Assembly (NCBI RefSeq): GCF_016756395.1
Contig: NZ_AP018365.1
Coordinates: forward strand, 1,557,501-1,621,500
Reading direction: 5' to 3'
From: Streptomyces sp. SN-593
GTDB lineage: Bacteria > Actinomycetota > Actinomycetes > Streptomycetales > Streptomycetaceae
DNA length: 64,000 nucleotides
Translations under genes and position numbers: made by a program
The notes under the pieces: model-generated
Told to the model about the DNA's origin: nothing
The model's input: only the letters and a program-made list of their open reading frames with translations
Database searches by the model: none
Shown: one piece after another, positions 43,383 through 52,464 of the stretch
How the letters are laid out: every line of letters begins with the position of its first letter
How positions within the stretch are numbered: the stretch's first letter is position 1

Positions 43383-44786
43383 TCACGCCTCCCCGGTGTG
43401 CACCTGGAACGCCGCCTTGCGCATCGCCTTCGCCAGGGCGGGGTCGGGGTGCGCGGCGGCGAGCGCGACCAGCACCTGCACGGTGCGCGGGTGACCGGCC
43501 CGCCGGACCTCCTGGAGCAGTCCGGGCACCGAGCCCTGCACCGCCGTCTCCAGGTGGCTGACGAGCAGGGCGTCCTCACCGTGGTCGGCGACCGCTGCGG
43601 CGGTGTCCACCCACAGCCAGGTGGCCTCCTCGCGGGTCAGCAGCGCGGTCGCGGCGTCCGGGTCGCCGCCGTCCAACTCCGCCAGCCACAGCACCGCGTA
43701 GGGGCGCAGCGTCGGCTCGTGGACGACGGCGCGCACCGCCGCCTCCGCCGGGTCGCCCACCACGCGCAGCGCCTCGAAGGCCAGTCCGCGCAGCAGCGCG
43801 TCCTCGCCGCGGGCGGTGTCGAGCAGTTCGGCGACGGCCGGCGCGACGGGGCGGGCGGCCAGCCAGGCGCGGTACTCCGCACGGGCCGGGCCCGGGGAGA
43901 GCCGGGCGCAGGCGCGCAGCATCGTCTCGGCGGACTGCTCCATGTTCCCGGCCGGGCCCTGCGCGGCCACGCAGATCTGCTCCAGCTTGACCCACACCGC
44001 CCAGCTCCCCAGCGCGGTCAGCGCGGCCTCGTCGGGGCGCTTGGGGTCGCGCGGGCGCAGCGCGCCCACGTCGGTGGCGGCGTCCAGCACCCAGTCCAGC
44101 AGGGCCGGCAGCGGATCGCCCGCGGCGGGCGGTTCGTGCCGCTCGGTGCGCAGCTCGGCGACGCGCTGCCGCAGCAGGTCCAGCAGCGTGTCGAGCGGCA
44201 CCGGGCCCTGCGACAGGTGCAGGAACGACAGCAACTGGGGCGCGGCCTCGATGACTTCGGCGACCAGCGCGGGATCGGCGCCGAGGGTGCCGGGCGCTCC
44301 CTCGGCTCCGTCCGTGCCCTCCTGGACGTCGGGGTCGAGGAAGGGGTGGGCCAGCGACCACGCGTCGAACAGGGCCACCCAACCGCGCAGGACCGCGGTG
44401 TCGTCGGTGTCCCACGCCCGCAGCCGCCAGCCGGGGCGCGCGGCGCCGCGGTGCAGCTCGATCAGGCCGGAGAGCCGGGCCCGGTCCCAGGCGGCGCGGA
44501 TCTGGCCCGGTGTCAGGCCCAGGTCCGCGGCGGCCCGGGCCACGGTGTCGTCCGGCAGTATCCCGGTCGGCCCCGCGGTGCCGGGGCCGGTGCCGGCCCA
44601 GCGCGCGAGCCGTACCGCTGCGGCGAGTTCGGTCCTGGCGAAGTGGGCGAGTTCGGGGATCGAGGGGGTGCCCTCGGGGGGGCGCGCCGGTCGCGGCCTG
44701 CGCGTCGTGGCGGTCCTGCGGGCCGCGGTGAGCGGCCGGCGGGGGACGAGGCGGAGCGGAGTGTCTCGCGGGATACGGGACGTCAC
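43383..44786 (-). CDS. Conserved actinobacterial protein, function unknown
   Basis: A 467-residue soluble protein with no catalytic motif. After a basic Arg/Pro-rich N-terminus (1-45) it is almost entirely alpha-helical, with repeated helix pairs (ELAHFARTELAAAVRLARWA; LLDLLRQRVAELRTE; LLREEATWLW-like) resembling HEAT/ARM repeats in the last 200 residues. A central segment (GQIRAAWDRARLSGLIELHR) looks like a winged helix. GTG at 44786 was chosen over TTG at 44822. It may be a scaffold or regulator; this is inference. Confidence 0.78.
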   Translation of the reverse strand: MTSRIPRDTPLRLVPRRPLTAARRTATTRRPRPARPPEGTPSIPELAHFARTELAAAVRLARWAGTGPGTAGPTGILPDDTVARAAADLGLTPGQIRAAWDRARLSGLIELHRGAARPGWRLRAWDTDDTAVLRGWVALFDAWSLAHPFLDPDVQEGTDGAEGAPGTLGADPALVAEVIEAAPQLLSFLHLSQGPVPLDTLLDLLRQRVAELRTERHEPPAAGDPLPALLDWVLDAATDVGALRPRDPKRPDEAALTALGSWAVWVKLEQICVAAQGPAGNMEQSAETMLRACARLSPGPARAEYRAWLAARPVAPAVAELLDTARGEDALLRGLAFEALRVVGDPAEAAVRAVVHEPTLRPYAVLWLAELDGGDPDAATALLTREEATWLWVDTAAAVADHGEDALLVSHLETAVQGSVPGLLQEVRRAGHPRTVQVLVALAAAHPDPALAKAMRKAAFQVHTGEA

Positions 44787-44840
44787 CTGATCAGTCTCGC
44801 CGCTCGCCCCCCAGAATCCCAAACCCGACTGTGAACGCGC

Positions 44841-45986
44841 TCACATGAGCGGGGTGAGGAAACGGCGCAGCGTCTCCTCGTAGTCCTCAGGGTCGGCGTT
44901 CCACATCGCGGTGTGGGCGGCGCCGGGGACCGGGTGGAGGGACGCCTTCGCGGGGTTCCGGTCGGCCAGCGCGCGGGAGGCGGACCAGGGCGCGAAGGCG
45001 TCGTCCGGGCCGTGCAGGATCAGGGTCGGCACGTCGAGCCGGGCCGGCACGTCCGGTTCCGGGTCCGCTCCGGATGCCGCACCCGGCGGGCGCGTGCCGT
45101 GCGCGGCGGTGCGGCCGAGCGCGGCACGCACGGCGAGCGGGGTCAGCGCGCCGGGCAGGCCGCGCGAGTGGACGGCGGCGGCGACGGTGGCGCGCCAGTC
45201 GAGGACCGGGGAGTCGAGGACCAGGCCGATGACCTTCGAGGCCGTCGGCGAGCGGTGCAGGGCGCGCAGTGCCATCGCGGCGCCGGTCGACCAGCCGTAC
45301 AGCACGAGGGCGGTGGCGCCCTGTTCCACCGCGTGGCGCATCGCCGCGTCCAGGTCGTGCCACTCGGTGGCGCCGAGGTGGCCGATGCCGTCCGGGGACG
45401 CGGGGGCGCCCGGGTCGTTGCGGTAGGACGGCACCAGGACCGGCAGTCGGAAGCGGTGCAGGGCCGGCAGCACCGGGAGCGCCTGCTCGCGGGTGGCGCC
45501 CACGCCGTGCACCGCGATGACCCAGGTGGAGCGGGCGCCGGGCAGGTACCAGGCCGGCAGCGGGCCCAGCTCCCCGGGCACCCTCGTCTCGTGGAAGTCC
45601 AGGTCGCGCGCGGTGCGCGGGTCGCCGGCGTACGCCTGCGGGGTCATCCGGACGAACGCGCCCGCGTCCAGCGTGCCCTTGTCCACCTGGGTGAGGGTGC
45701 GCGTGACGGAGTTCCCGCCGTCGCCGGTCGCGACGACCGGCCCGACGGTGGCGTGCACGCCCGCGCCGGTCAGGCCGTACACGCCGGGGCGCTCGGACTC
45801 CGGGGTACGGGTCAGCACCACCTGGTGCGGGGTCACGCTGTGCACCGTGACCAGCCCCGAGGGGGCCGGCCCGGCGACCGCAGGGTCGAGGGCGAAGCGG
45901 GACCCGTACCGGCCCGCCGCCAGTGCGGCCACGCCGGCACCCACCACCGTCGTGGCCGCCGCGGCCACCGCGTGTCGAAGGCGCAT
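44841..45986 (-). CDS. Alpha/beta hydrolase with N-terminal membrane anchor
   Basis: A 381-residue hydrolase. The N-terminal hydrophobic stretch (HAVAAAATTVVGAGVAALAA) acts as signal or anchor. The hydrolase core starts near 160 (TWVIAVHGVGATREQALPVL), has the nucleophile in LYGWSTGAAMALRAL (G-W-S-T-G near 235), an acid in the LHGPDDAFAPW segment (about 325), and His in GAAHTAMW. Substrate unknown (esterase or peptidase). ATG at 45986. The 317-base gap upstream contains only GC-rich repeats. Confidence 0.9.
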   Translation of the reverse strand: MRLRHAVAAAATTVVGAGVAALAAGRYGSRFALDPAVAGPAPSGLVTVHSVTPHQVVLTRTPESERPGVYGLTGAGVHATVGPVVATGDGGNSVTRTLTQVDKGTLDAGAFVRMTPQAYAGDPRTARDLDFHETRVPGELGPLPAWYLPGARSTWVIAVHGVGATREQALPVLPALHRFRLPVLVPSYRNDPGAPASPDGIGHLGATEWHDLDAAMRHAVEQGATALVLYGWSTGAAMALRALHRSPTASKVIGLVLDSPVLDWRATVAAAVHSRGLPGALTPLAVRAALGRTAAHGTRPPGAASGADPEPDVPARLDVPTLILHGPDDAFAPWSASRALADRNPAKASLHPVPGAAHTAMWNADPEDYEETLRRFLTPLM

Positions 45987-46210
45987 CGCCCCCCAGTCTG
46001 GAGGTCCGGCCGTTCCTGCGCCACCGGGCCTCCCCGGGGCCGTCCAGGCGGTTCCGGCTCCGGGACCACCGCCCGGCGGGGGCTCCCGCCGGGGTTCCCC
46101 GTCCTGCGGCCGCCGGGATCTCGCGGTCCGCCGTGGCCCGCCGCGCCGGGCCCCGCGCCCCCGGGCGGGTGCGGCTGCCTCCAAGGGCGTTCCCCCGAGC
46201 CCGAGGAGGC

Positions 46211-46297
46211 GGGGCGGGCACGGGGGCGCGGGACGGGCACGGGGGCGACGGGGCGGGACGGGCACGGGGCCGGCGAGGCGGGACCAGCACGGGGCGC
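46211..46297. repeat. Imperfect GC-rich tandem repeats
   Basis: Units of the form GGGACGGGCACGGGGGCG recur about four times with small changes between the aldolase stop and the hydrolase start. The rest of the 317-base gap (45987-46303) shows no other feature. Confidence 0.65.
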
Positions 46298-46303
46298 CGG
46301 GGC

Positions 46304-46954
46304 TCAGGGCTGCCCGTAACCCGTGAACTTGCCGGCGGCCGCCGCCAGTTCGGCTGCGGAAAGGGTCGCCGGGGTGGAACCGGTGGAGGTGGCCAGCAGC
46401 CACACCCGGCACATCCACTCCAGTTGCGCCCCGCGGTCGTACGCGCGCTCCAGGGTGTCGCCGAGGCTGATCATGCCGTGGTTGCGCAGCAGGCAGGCGC
46501 TGCGGCCGTCGCGCAGGGCGTGCAGGACGGCGTCGGCGAGTTCGGGCGTGCCGTACAGCGCGTAGTCGGCGACGCGCACCGGGCCGCCCAGTTCGGCGGT
46601 CATGTAGTGGACCGCGGGCAGTTCGGCGACCAGCGTGGAGACCGCGGTGGCGTGCGGTGCGTGGGTGTGCACGACCGCCCGCGCGGAGGTGCCGCGGTAG
46701 ACCGCCAGGTGGAGCGGGAGTTCGCTGGTCGGCCGCAGCGTCCCGCGCACCTGCCGGCCGGTGCCGAGGTCGATCCCGACCACGTCGTCCGGTCCGAGCC
46801 GGTGGTAGGGCACCCCGGTCGGGGTCACGAGCACCAGGTCGTCGCCGACGAGGGCGGAGACGTTGCCGGAGGTGCCGACCACCAGGCCGTCCGCGACGGT
46901 GCGGCGGGCGGCGTCGACCACGTCGGACCAGGTCTGCTGTTCTGCGTCGTGCAC
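46304..46954 (-). CDS. Class II aldolase/adducin family protein
   Basis: A 216-residue class II (zinc) aldolase of the fuculose-phosphate aldolase type. Metal ligands are in AVVHTHAPHATAVSTL (HxH, then H) and the third histidine in CLLRNHGMISLGD. GTSGNVSALVGDDLVLVTPT matches the phosphate-binding segment, and TPTGVPYHRL follows. It probably cleaves a sugar phosphate; the substrate is unknown. GTG at 46954, preceded by AAGGGG. It is divergent from the FAD oxidoreductase, and a joint catabolic role is possible but not shown. Confidence 0.92.
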   Translation of the reverse strand: MHDAEQQTWSDVVDAARRTVADGLVVGTSGNVSALVGDDLVLVTPTGVPYHRLGPDDVVGIDLGTGRQVRGTLRPTSELPLHLAVYRGTSARAVVHTHAPHATAVSTLVAELPAVHYMTAELGGPVRVADYALYGTPELADAVLHALRDGRSACLLRNHGMISLGDTLERAYDRGAQLEWMCRVWLLATSTGSTPATLSAAELAAAAGKFTGYGQP

Positions 46955-47124
46955 GGGAACCCCTTGCTGCCGTCGGTGCCGCGGGTGACGTTCCGTGAGT
47001 GCCGCGGGACCGTTGCCGAGCCCCCCGGACCGGCAGTAGCGTCCCCACACCACCCACGGCGTGCCCGGGTGGCGGGCCGGGCACGCGTGAGCAGACACGG
47101 AACCACGGAATCGCGGGAAGCATC

Positions 47125-48513
47125 ATGGGCACGGTCAACGGCGGCATCTCGTTCTGGTACGCGGACACCGGGGTCCCCCTGCCGCGCCGGCCCCTGCCCG
47201 GCTCCGAGGACGCCGACGTGGTGATCGTGGGCGGCGGCTACACCGGGCTGTGGACGGCGTACTACCTCAAGCGGGCCGCGCCCTCGCTGCGGATCACCGT
47301 GCTGGAGGCGCGGTTCTGCGGGTACGGCGCCTCCGGCCGCAACGGCGGCTGGCTCTACAACGGGGTCGCGGGCCGGGACCGCTACGCGGCGCTGCACGGC
47401 CACCGGGCCGCGCTGGCGCTCCAGCAGGAGATGAACGACACCGTCGGCGAGGTGGTGCGGGTCGCCGGCCAGGAGGGCATCGAGGCCGACATCCACCACG
47501 GCGGGGTGCTCGAAGTGGCGTACTCCCCCGCCCAGTCGGCCCGGCTGGAGGCGTACCACGCGGCCGAGGTCTCGTTCGGCGAGGAGGACCGGCTGCTGCT
47601 GGACGCGGCGCGGACCGCCGACCGGGTGCGGGTGGCCGGCGCGGTCGGCGGGACCTGGACCCCGCACGGCGCGCGGGTGCACCCGGCGAAGCTGGTGCGC
47701 GGGCTGGCCGCCGTGGTGGAACGGCTGGGCGTGACCGTCCACGAGGGCACCCCCGTGACCGCGATCCGGCCCGGCCGGGCGGAGACCGCGGGCGGCACCG
47801 TCCGGGCGCCGTACGTGCTGCGCTGCACCGAGGGCTTCACCGCCGGGCTGCACGGCCAGCGCCGGACCTGGCTGCCGATGAACTCCTCCATGATCGCGAC
47901 CGAGCCCCTTCCCGAGCCGGTGTGGGCGGAGATCGGCTGGGAGGGCCGCGAGGTGCTGGGCGACATGGCCCACGCGTACGTCTACGCGCAGCGCACCGCC
48001 GACGGCCGGATCGCGCTGGGCGGGCGCGGGGTGCCCTACCGCTTCGGGTCGCGGACCGACTCCGACGGCAGCACCTCGCCGGCGACGGTCGCCGCGCTGC
48101 GCGAGGTCCTGGTCCGGATGTTCCCCGCGGCGGCCGGGGCCGGGGTGGAGCACGCCTGGTCGGGCGTGCTGGGGGTGCCGCGGGACTGGTGCGCGAGCGT
48201 GCACCTGGACCACGGCACCGGGACCGGATGGGCGGGCGGGTACGTCGGCAGCGGCGTGGCGACGTCGAACCTGGCCGCGCGCACCCTGCGGGACCTGGTG
48301 CTGCTGGACTCCGGGCAGGGCGGTCCCACCGCGCTGACCGCGCTGCCGTGGGTGGGGCACCGGGTGCGGCGCTGGGAGCCCGAGCCGATCCGGTGGGCGG
48401 CCGTGCGCGGGATCTACGCGGCCTACCGCGGCGCGGACCGGCGGGAGGCGCGCGGGCGCGGCGCCGCCACGGACCCGGTGGCGCGCTGGGCGGACCGGCT
48501 GTCGGGGCACTGA
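47125..48513 (+). CDS. FAD-dependent oxidoreductase (DAO/PuuB-like)
   Basis: A 462-residue flavoprotein. The dinucleotide motif is DVVIVGGGYTGLWTAYYLKR (about 32-51), then VLEARFCGYGASGRNGGWLY, which is the GASGRNGG signature of gamma-glutamylputrescine/amine oxidases. Near the C-terminus GWAGGYVGSGVATSNLAART is the FAD contact. Likely substrate is an amine or amino acid. ATG at 47125 follows GCGGGAAG. It ends in a hairpin at its stop codon. Confidence 0.92.
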   Translation: MGTVNGGISFWYADTGVPLPRRPLPGSEDADVVIVGGGYTGLWTAYYLKRAAPSLRITVLEARFCGYGASGRNGGWLYNGVAGRDRYAALHGHRAALALQQEMNDTVGEVVRVAGQEGIEADIHHGGVLEVAYSPAQSARLEAYHAAEVSFGEEDRLLLDAARTADRVRVAGAVGGTWTPHGARVHPAKLVRGLAAVVERLGVTVHEGTPVTAIRPGRAETAGGTVRAPYVLRCTEGFTAGLHGQRRTWLPMNSSMIATEPLPEPVWAEIGWEGREVLGDMAHAYVYAQRTADGRIALGGRGVPYRFGSRTDSDGSTSPATVAALREVLVRMFPAAAGAGVEHAWSGVLGVPRDWCASVHLDHGTGTGWAGGYVGSGVATSNLAARTLRDLVLLDSGQGGPTALTALPWVGHRVRRWEPEPIRWAAVRGIYAAYRGADRREARGRGAATDPVARWADRLSGH

Positions 48514-48544
48514 TCGCCGCTCGTTTCGCCCTGATGGGCGATCA
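48511..48544 (+). terminator. Hairpin terminator at the FAD oxidoreductase stop
   Basis: TGATCGCC (48511-48518, including the TGA stop) pairs with GGCGATCA (48537-48544), loop 18 bases. A moderate terminator. Confidence 0.5.
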
Positions 48545-48604
48545 TCCAACAAGGCGGGGCGAAACCGGGCGCATCTGCGTCCGACCTCTTCCCGATCCCC
48601 CGGC

Positions 48605-48622
48605 GTTCACCGATGATTCATG
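48605..48622 (+). promoter_or_regulatory. PHO box 1 (degenerate) upstream of pit
   Basis: GTTCACC-GATG-ATTCATG matches the streptomycete PhoP direct-repeat unit (two 7-base half-sites, 11-base period) with changes in the second half. It lies 41 bases upstream of the better box. Confidence 0.6.
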
Positions 48623-48645
48623 TTGGCACTCCGAGTCCGCCGTGA

Positions 48646-48663
48646 GTTCACCTTCCGTTCATC
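48646..48663 (+). promoter_or_regulatory. PHO box 2, near-perfect
   Basis: GTTCACCTTCCGTTCATC is a close consensus PHO box: direct repeats of GTTCACC and GTTCATC with 11-base period. It ends 52 bases upstream of the PiT start. PhoP would act here under phosphate limitation. Confidence 0.8.
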
Positions 48664-48715
48664 AATGATCCGTACGTTCGCCTCGCCTCTGCCCGACCGA
48701 ACGATTGCTGGGCCC

Positions 48716-50143
48716 ATGGAACACATCACGCTCCTGATCGGACTCGTGATCGCCACCGCTCTCGTCTTCGACTTCACCAACGGCTTCCACGACACCGCCA
48801 ACGCCATGGCCACCACCATCTCGACGGGGGCGCTCGGGCCCCGCGTCGCGGTGGGGATGTCAGCCGTACTCAACCTGGTCGGCGCCTTCCTGTCGGTGGA
48901 GGTCGCCAAGACGATCTCCGGCGGGATCATCGACGAGTCGGCCGGAATCAGACCCGCGATGATCTTCGCCGCCCTGGTCGGCGCGATCGTGTGGAACCTG
49001 GTGACCTGGCTGGCCGGGCTCCCCTCCAGCTCCTCGCACGCGCTCTTCGGCGGACTGATCGGCGCCACCCTCGTCTCGGTCGGCGCCCACGGCGTCAACG
49101 GGGACGCGGTCGTCACCAAGGTGATCATCCCGGCGGTGGCCGCGCCCGTCGTGGCCGGACTCGCCTCGATGCTCGCCACCCGGCTCACCTACCGGCTCGG
49201 CCGCGACGCCGACCCGGCGGCCACCTCGCGCGGCTACCGGGCCGGGCAGATCGCCTCCGCCGGGCTCGTCTCGCTCGCGCACGGCACCAACGACGCCCAG
49301 AAGACGATGGGCGTCATCACCCTCGCGCTCATCGCCGGCGGCTCGCTCGCCCCCGGCTCCAACCCGCCGCTGTGGGTCATCTGCACGGCCGGCACCGCCA
49401 TCGCGCTCGGCACGTACATCGGCGGCTGGCGGATCATCCGGACCGTCGGCCGCGGCATCACCGACATCCAGCCGCAGCAGGGCTTCGCCGCCCAGACCGG
49501 CGCCGCGGCGACCATCCTCGCCTCCTCCCACCTCGGCTTCGCGCTGTCCACCACGCAGGTCTGCTCCGGTTCGGTGCTGGGTGCCGGGCTCGGACGCCGC
49601 GGCGCGGTGGTGCACTGGGGCACCGCCGGCCGCATGGTCGCCGCCTGGGCGCTGACCCTGCCCGCGGCCGGGCTGGTCGCGGGCGGCGCGGCCTACCTCG
49701 CCGACCGCGGCACCTGGGGTGTCACCACGGTCGGCGTGATCGGCCTCGCGGTGTGCGTCGCGGTCCGTACGGCGGCCCGCCGCAAGCCGGTCACGCACGC
49801 GAACGTCAACGAGGACGCGGGCGCGGTGGCACCGGCGGAGACGGCGCCGGACACGGCGGCCGCGCCCGCCGGGAGCGCCGCCCCCGCCGCCTCTGCGGCA
49901 GCCGGGCCCGCACCGCGGGGAGCTCAGGGGAGCGCCGCACCCGCCGCGCCCTCCGCACCCGCCGTCCCGGCCGTCCAGGTCGTGCCGGTGACCGTCGCCG
50001 TCCCGGCGCCCGTGCCGGAACCCGTGTCCGGTACCCGTCCGGGCCCCGGTCCGCTGCACGCTCCCCGGTCCGACGCTCCCTCCGGTCCACCGGTCCCCGC
50101 CGTCGCCCCGCACCCTCCCGCCTCCACCGCCACCACGGTCTGA
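48716..50143 (+). CDS. pitH2: PiT-family inorganic phosphate transporter (PitH2-like)
   Basis: A 475-residue phosphate permease with about ten membrane segments. The two family signatures are DFTNGFHDTANAMATTISTG near residue 20 and LAHGTNDAQKTMGVITLALI near 195. After residue 350 comes an unusual 120-residue Pro/Ala/Val-rich cytoplasmic tail that is low-complexity. Two PHO boxes upstream indicate control by PhoP; S. coelicolor PitH2 is PhoP-regulated. ATG at 48716. A 70-residue membrane partner follows 11 bases later. Confidence 0.93.
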   Translation: MEHITLLIGLVIATALVFDFTNGFHDTANAMATTISTGALGPRVAVGMSAVLNLVGAFLSVEVAKTISGGIIDESAGIRPAMIFAALVGAIVWNLVTWLAGLPSSSSHALFGGLIGATLVSVGAHGVNGDAVVTKVIIPAVAAPVVAGLASMLATRLTYRLGRDADPAATSRGYRAGQIASAGLVSLAHGTNDAQKTMGVITLALIAGGSLAPGSNPPLWVICTAGTAIALGTYIGGWRIIRTVGRGITDIQPQQGFAAQTGAAATILASSHLGFALSTTQVCSGSVLGAGLGRRGAVVHWGTAGRMVAAWALTLPAAGLVAGGAAYLADRGTWGVTTVGVIGLAVCVAVRTAARRKPVTHANVNEDAGAVAPAETAPDTAAAPAGSAAPAASAAAGPAPRGAQGSAAPAAPSAPAVPAVQVVPVTVAVPAPVPEPVSGTRPGPGPLHAPRSDAPSGPPVPAVAPHPPASTATTV

Positions 50144-50154
50144 AAGGGCACCCC

Positions 50155-50367
50155 ATGAGCATCGACTGGCACGCGCTCGGCACGGTCCTCGCGGTCACCC
50201 TCCTCGCCACGGTCGGCCTGGTGGGCGTCTTCACACTCGGCATCGTCGGGCTGTCCCGGCGCGAGACGGGCGGCGGCGCCGCGCTCCTCACCCGCACCGG
50301 CGCGTACGTCTGCTTCGCCGCCTGCGCCGCCGCGGTCGCCTACGGCATCCACCTGATCGCGGGCTAG
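50155..50367 (+). CDS. Small membrane protein encoded with pit
   Basis: A 70-residue protein with two hydrophobic segments (TVLAVTLLATVGLVGVFTLG and AYVCFAACAAAVAYGIHLIA) separated by a short polar loop with SRRETGGG. It follows pit by 11 bases, has AAAGGG as ribosome site, and is conserved at this position in streptomycetes. Function unknown; it may assist the transporter. Confidence 0.85.
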   Translation: MSIDWHALGTVLAVTLLATVGLVGVFTLGIVGLSRRETGGGAALLTRTGAYVCFAACAAAVAYGIHLIAG

Positions 50368-50378
50368 GCGCCCACGCC

Positions 50379-50416
50379 GGATCGCCCCGCCCGAGTCCGG
50401 ATGGGCGGGGCGATCC
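50379..50416 (+). terminator. 14-bp perfect hairpin terminator of the pit operon
   Basis: GGATCGCCCCGCCC (50379-50392) and GGGCGGGGCGATCC (50403-50416) pair perfectly, loop of 10 bases, 11 bases after the stop codon. Confidence 0.85.
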
Positions 50417-50643
50417 CCTGCGTGCCGGTCCGTCGCCGATCAGGGGCCCGCCCCGTCGCGGCAAGGGAAGCGCGGGACCCTTCGGCACGCGGGCGATCCC
50501 GGCCGACCAGCACCGCAGCGCCTTGATCATCTCCCGTGCTCGTGACGTCGCCTGTAAGGTGCCGGAGAATCGCACGGTTGCGGAGGTCAGAGCGCTTCGC
50601 GAGATCCTGTCACTGTCCTCCGAGGGATGAAGGTAGCCACACG

Positions 50644-51087
50644 ATGCAGATCAGCCCTGCGACCGAGGCGGACGCGGAATGCCTGTCGATCCTTCTCGGA
50701 GAGATCGAGAAGTACTACGGCGGCGAGCCCGTACCGGTCGATCCGGAGCAGATTCGCCACGCGCTCTTCTCCGACCGGCCGGTCGCGACCGTCCTCGTGG
50801 CCCGCGACGGTGACACCGTGCTGGGGCTCGCGTCCTACAGTTTTCTCTGGCCTGCCGCCGGTGCGGACACCTCCCTCTATCTCAAGGAGCTGTACGTACG
50901 GCCCGACGCCCGCCACGGGGGCGTCGGCCGCGCACTCATGTCCGAGGTGCGCAACGTCGCCGCCGCATCAGGCTGCTCCAGGATCGAATGGACCGCCGAC
51001 GCCGACAACCCGTCCGCCCTCGCGTTCTACGAGGCACTCGGAGTCGAACCGAAGGACGGGAAGGTCTTCTACCGGACCACCCGGTAG
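50644..51087 (+). CDS. GNAT family N-acetyltransferase
   Basis: A 147-residue acetyltransferase. Motif A for acetyl-CoA is YLKELYVRPDARHGGVGRAL (about 80-100), and the C-terminal strand motif is DNPSALAFYEALGVEPKDGK. Substrate unknown. Third-position GC is visibly lower than in the core genes around it. ATG at 50644 with GAAGG upstream. It lies in a stretch between the pit and cob operons that looks accessory. Confidence 0.88.
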   Translation: MQISPATEADAECLSILLGEIEKYYGGEPVPVDPEQIRHALFSDRPVATVLVARDGDTVLGLASYSFLWPAAGADTSLYLKELYVRPDARHGGVGRALMSEVRNVAAASGCSRIEWTADADNPSALAFYEALGVEPKDGKVFYRTTR

Positions 51088-51290
51088 ATTCGTCCGCGCG
51101 ATGGCCAGGGCTACCCCCTGCATGGCGCCCGGTGGTGATTGTGACTGGCACCAGCCCCCGTTCGCCGAGCACATGAGTGCAGATCGCAGACGTCCTCCCG
51201 GTTCCGGCTGTCCACCCGGCGTCGGCGGCCCGTACCGTTGAAGACGGCAGCCTGACAGTTGCGGCCGCCGGCGGAGAGGACGGTACGGCT

Positions 51291-52277
51291 GTGGACAGAC
51301 GACAGTTCCTCGGGGTGTTCGCGGTTGCCGCAACGGAACCAGGAGCACTGTCCGGGATCGCCGAAGCGCGACAGAGCATCGACACTGCCCTGACCGGCTC
51401 GGACGCGGGGGATCTCGCGTACCTGGAAGGTGCGTTCGAACGCCATCGCGGCGGCTATCGAGGCCGTCCCCCTACCGCCGTCCTCGGACAGATGCGCGAC
51501 GACGTGGACCTGCTCCGGGATGTTCTCCACCGCCCGCACCCGGCAACCACCCGCACGCAACTCGCCCGTACGGCCGCCGGAATCACCGGCTTGGTGGCGA
51601 TCATTCAGCATGACCGCGGGGATCAGCGCGAAGCTCATCGCTGGTTCGCCACCGCCGAGCGGGCCGCCAGCGAGTCCGGCGACCGTCACATGCTCGCCTG
51701 GACCCTCGCACGCCACGCGATGGTGCCGCTCAACTACGGAGCTCCGGAAGCAGCCGCCGCCCTGGCGATCCAGGCTCGCGTGGCAGCCGGGCGAACCCCC
51801 TCCGCATCGGCGGCGCTCGCCGCCGCCGTGAGCGCCCGGGCACTTGCCGCGAACGGTGACCGCCAGGGGGCCCTGCGCGGAGTGGCCGACGCTCGTACCA
51901 TCGCTGGGCGGCTGGACGGGTCCCAGGCCGCCGACAGCTGGTTCGGTTACCCGCCGCAGAAGCACCACGTCCACCTCTCCCAGGCGTTCACCCTGCTGGG
52001 CAGCACGAAGGACGCCTACGCCGAACAGGACGCCGCCGTCGCCCTCACACGGACGCCCTCCGTGATGACCCGAGCCCTGTTGGACATCGACAAGGCGACG
52101 TGTCTCAGCGTCGAGGGAGACACGGCGCATGCCGCCGAAGAGGCCGCCGGAGTATGGGAGGCACTGCCACCTGCGTACCGCGGTGGACTCATCCAGGAAC
52201 GGACGGTGGCCCTCTGCGACACGATCTCCGACACGGCCCCGGACCTGGCCCGACAACTGCGGGTGACCTTCGTCTAG
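51291..52277 (+). CDS. TPR-type protein resembling the C-terminal part of XRE regulators
   Basis: A 328-residue protein of helical repeats. It begins DRRQFLGVFAVAATEPGALS, the segment that follows the HTH in many streptomycete XRE/TPR regulators, but no HTH precedes it. TPR-like pairs are seen in AHRWFATAERAASESGDRHM and QAFTLLGSTKDAYAEQDAAV. GTG at 51291 has GGAGAGGA upstream; an upstream in-frame GTG at 51177 without a ribosome site would add 38 residues of low similarity. It may be a truncated regulator or a stand-alone sensor domain. Base use is less GC-biased than in the neighbours. Confidence 0.75.
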   Translation: MDRRQFLGVFAVAATEPGALSGIAEARQSIDTALTGSDAGDLAYLEGAFERHRGGYRGRPPTAVLGQMRDDVDLLRDVLHRPHPATTRTQLARTAAGITGLVAIIQHDRGDQREAHRWFATAERAASESGDRHMLAWTLARHAMVPLNYGAPEAAAALAIQARVAAGRTPSASAALAAAVSARALAANGDRQGALRGVADARTIAGRLDGSQAADSWFGYPPQKHHVHLSQAFTLLGSTKDAYAEQDAAVALTRTPSVMTRALLDIDKATCLSVEGDTAHAAEEAAGVWEALPPAYRGGLIQERTVALCDTISDTAPDLARQLRVTFV

Positions 52278-52464
52278 GGCCTCTGGGCGGCTGCGGTCCC
52301 GACGCTCGTCGGCCGACCGGTCCGACGACACCATGGCCCGGACGACGACGGTACCGCCGGCAACCCGCCGCCCGCAGGGGGGCGATGACGCCGGAGACCG
52401 GCCACCCTGGGGGTGGCGGGGCAAAGCCGCAGGCAGGCGTGGTTGACGGGGTTTCCACGGGCGT

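Noticed and set aside
44787..44822. TTG start for the unknown gene at 43383
   Set aside because: TTG is rare, and the GTG at 44786 is a better start in the same frame.
51177..51290. N-terminal extension of the TPR-type protein from GTG 51177
   Set aside because: No ribosome site precedes it, and the added 38 residues have no recognisable HTH; GTG 51291 has GGAGAGGA upstream.
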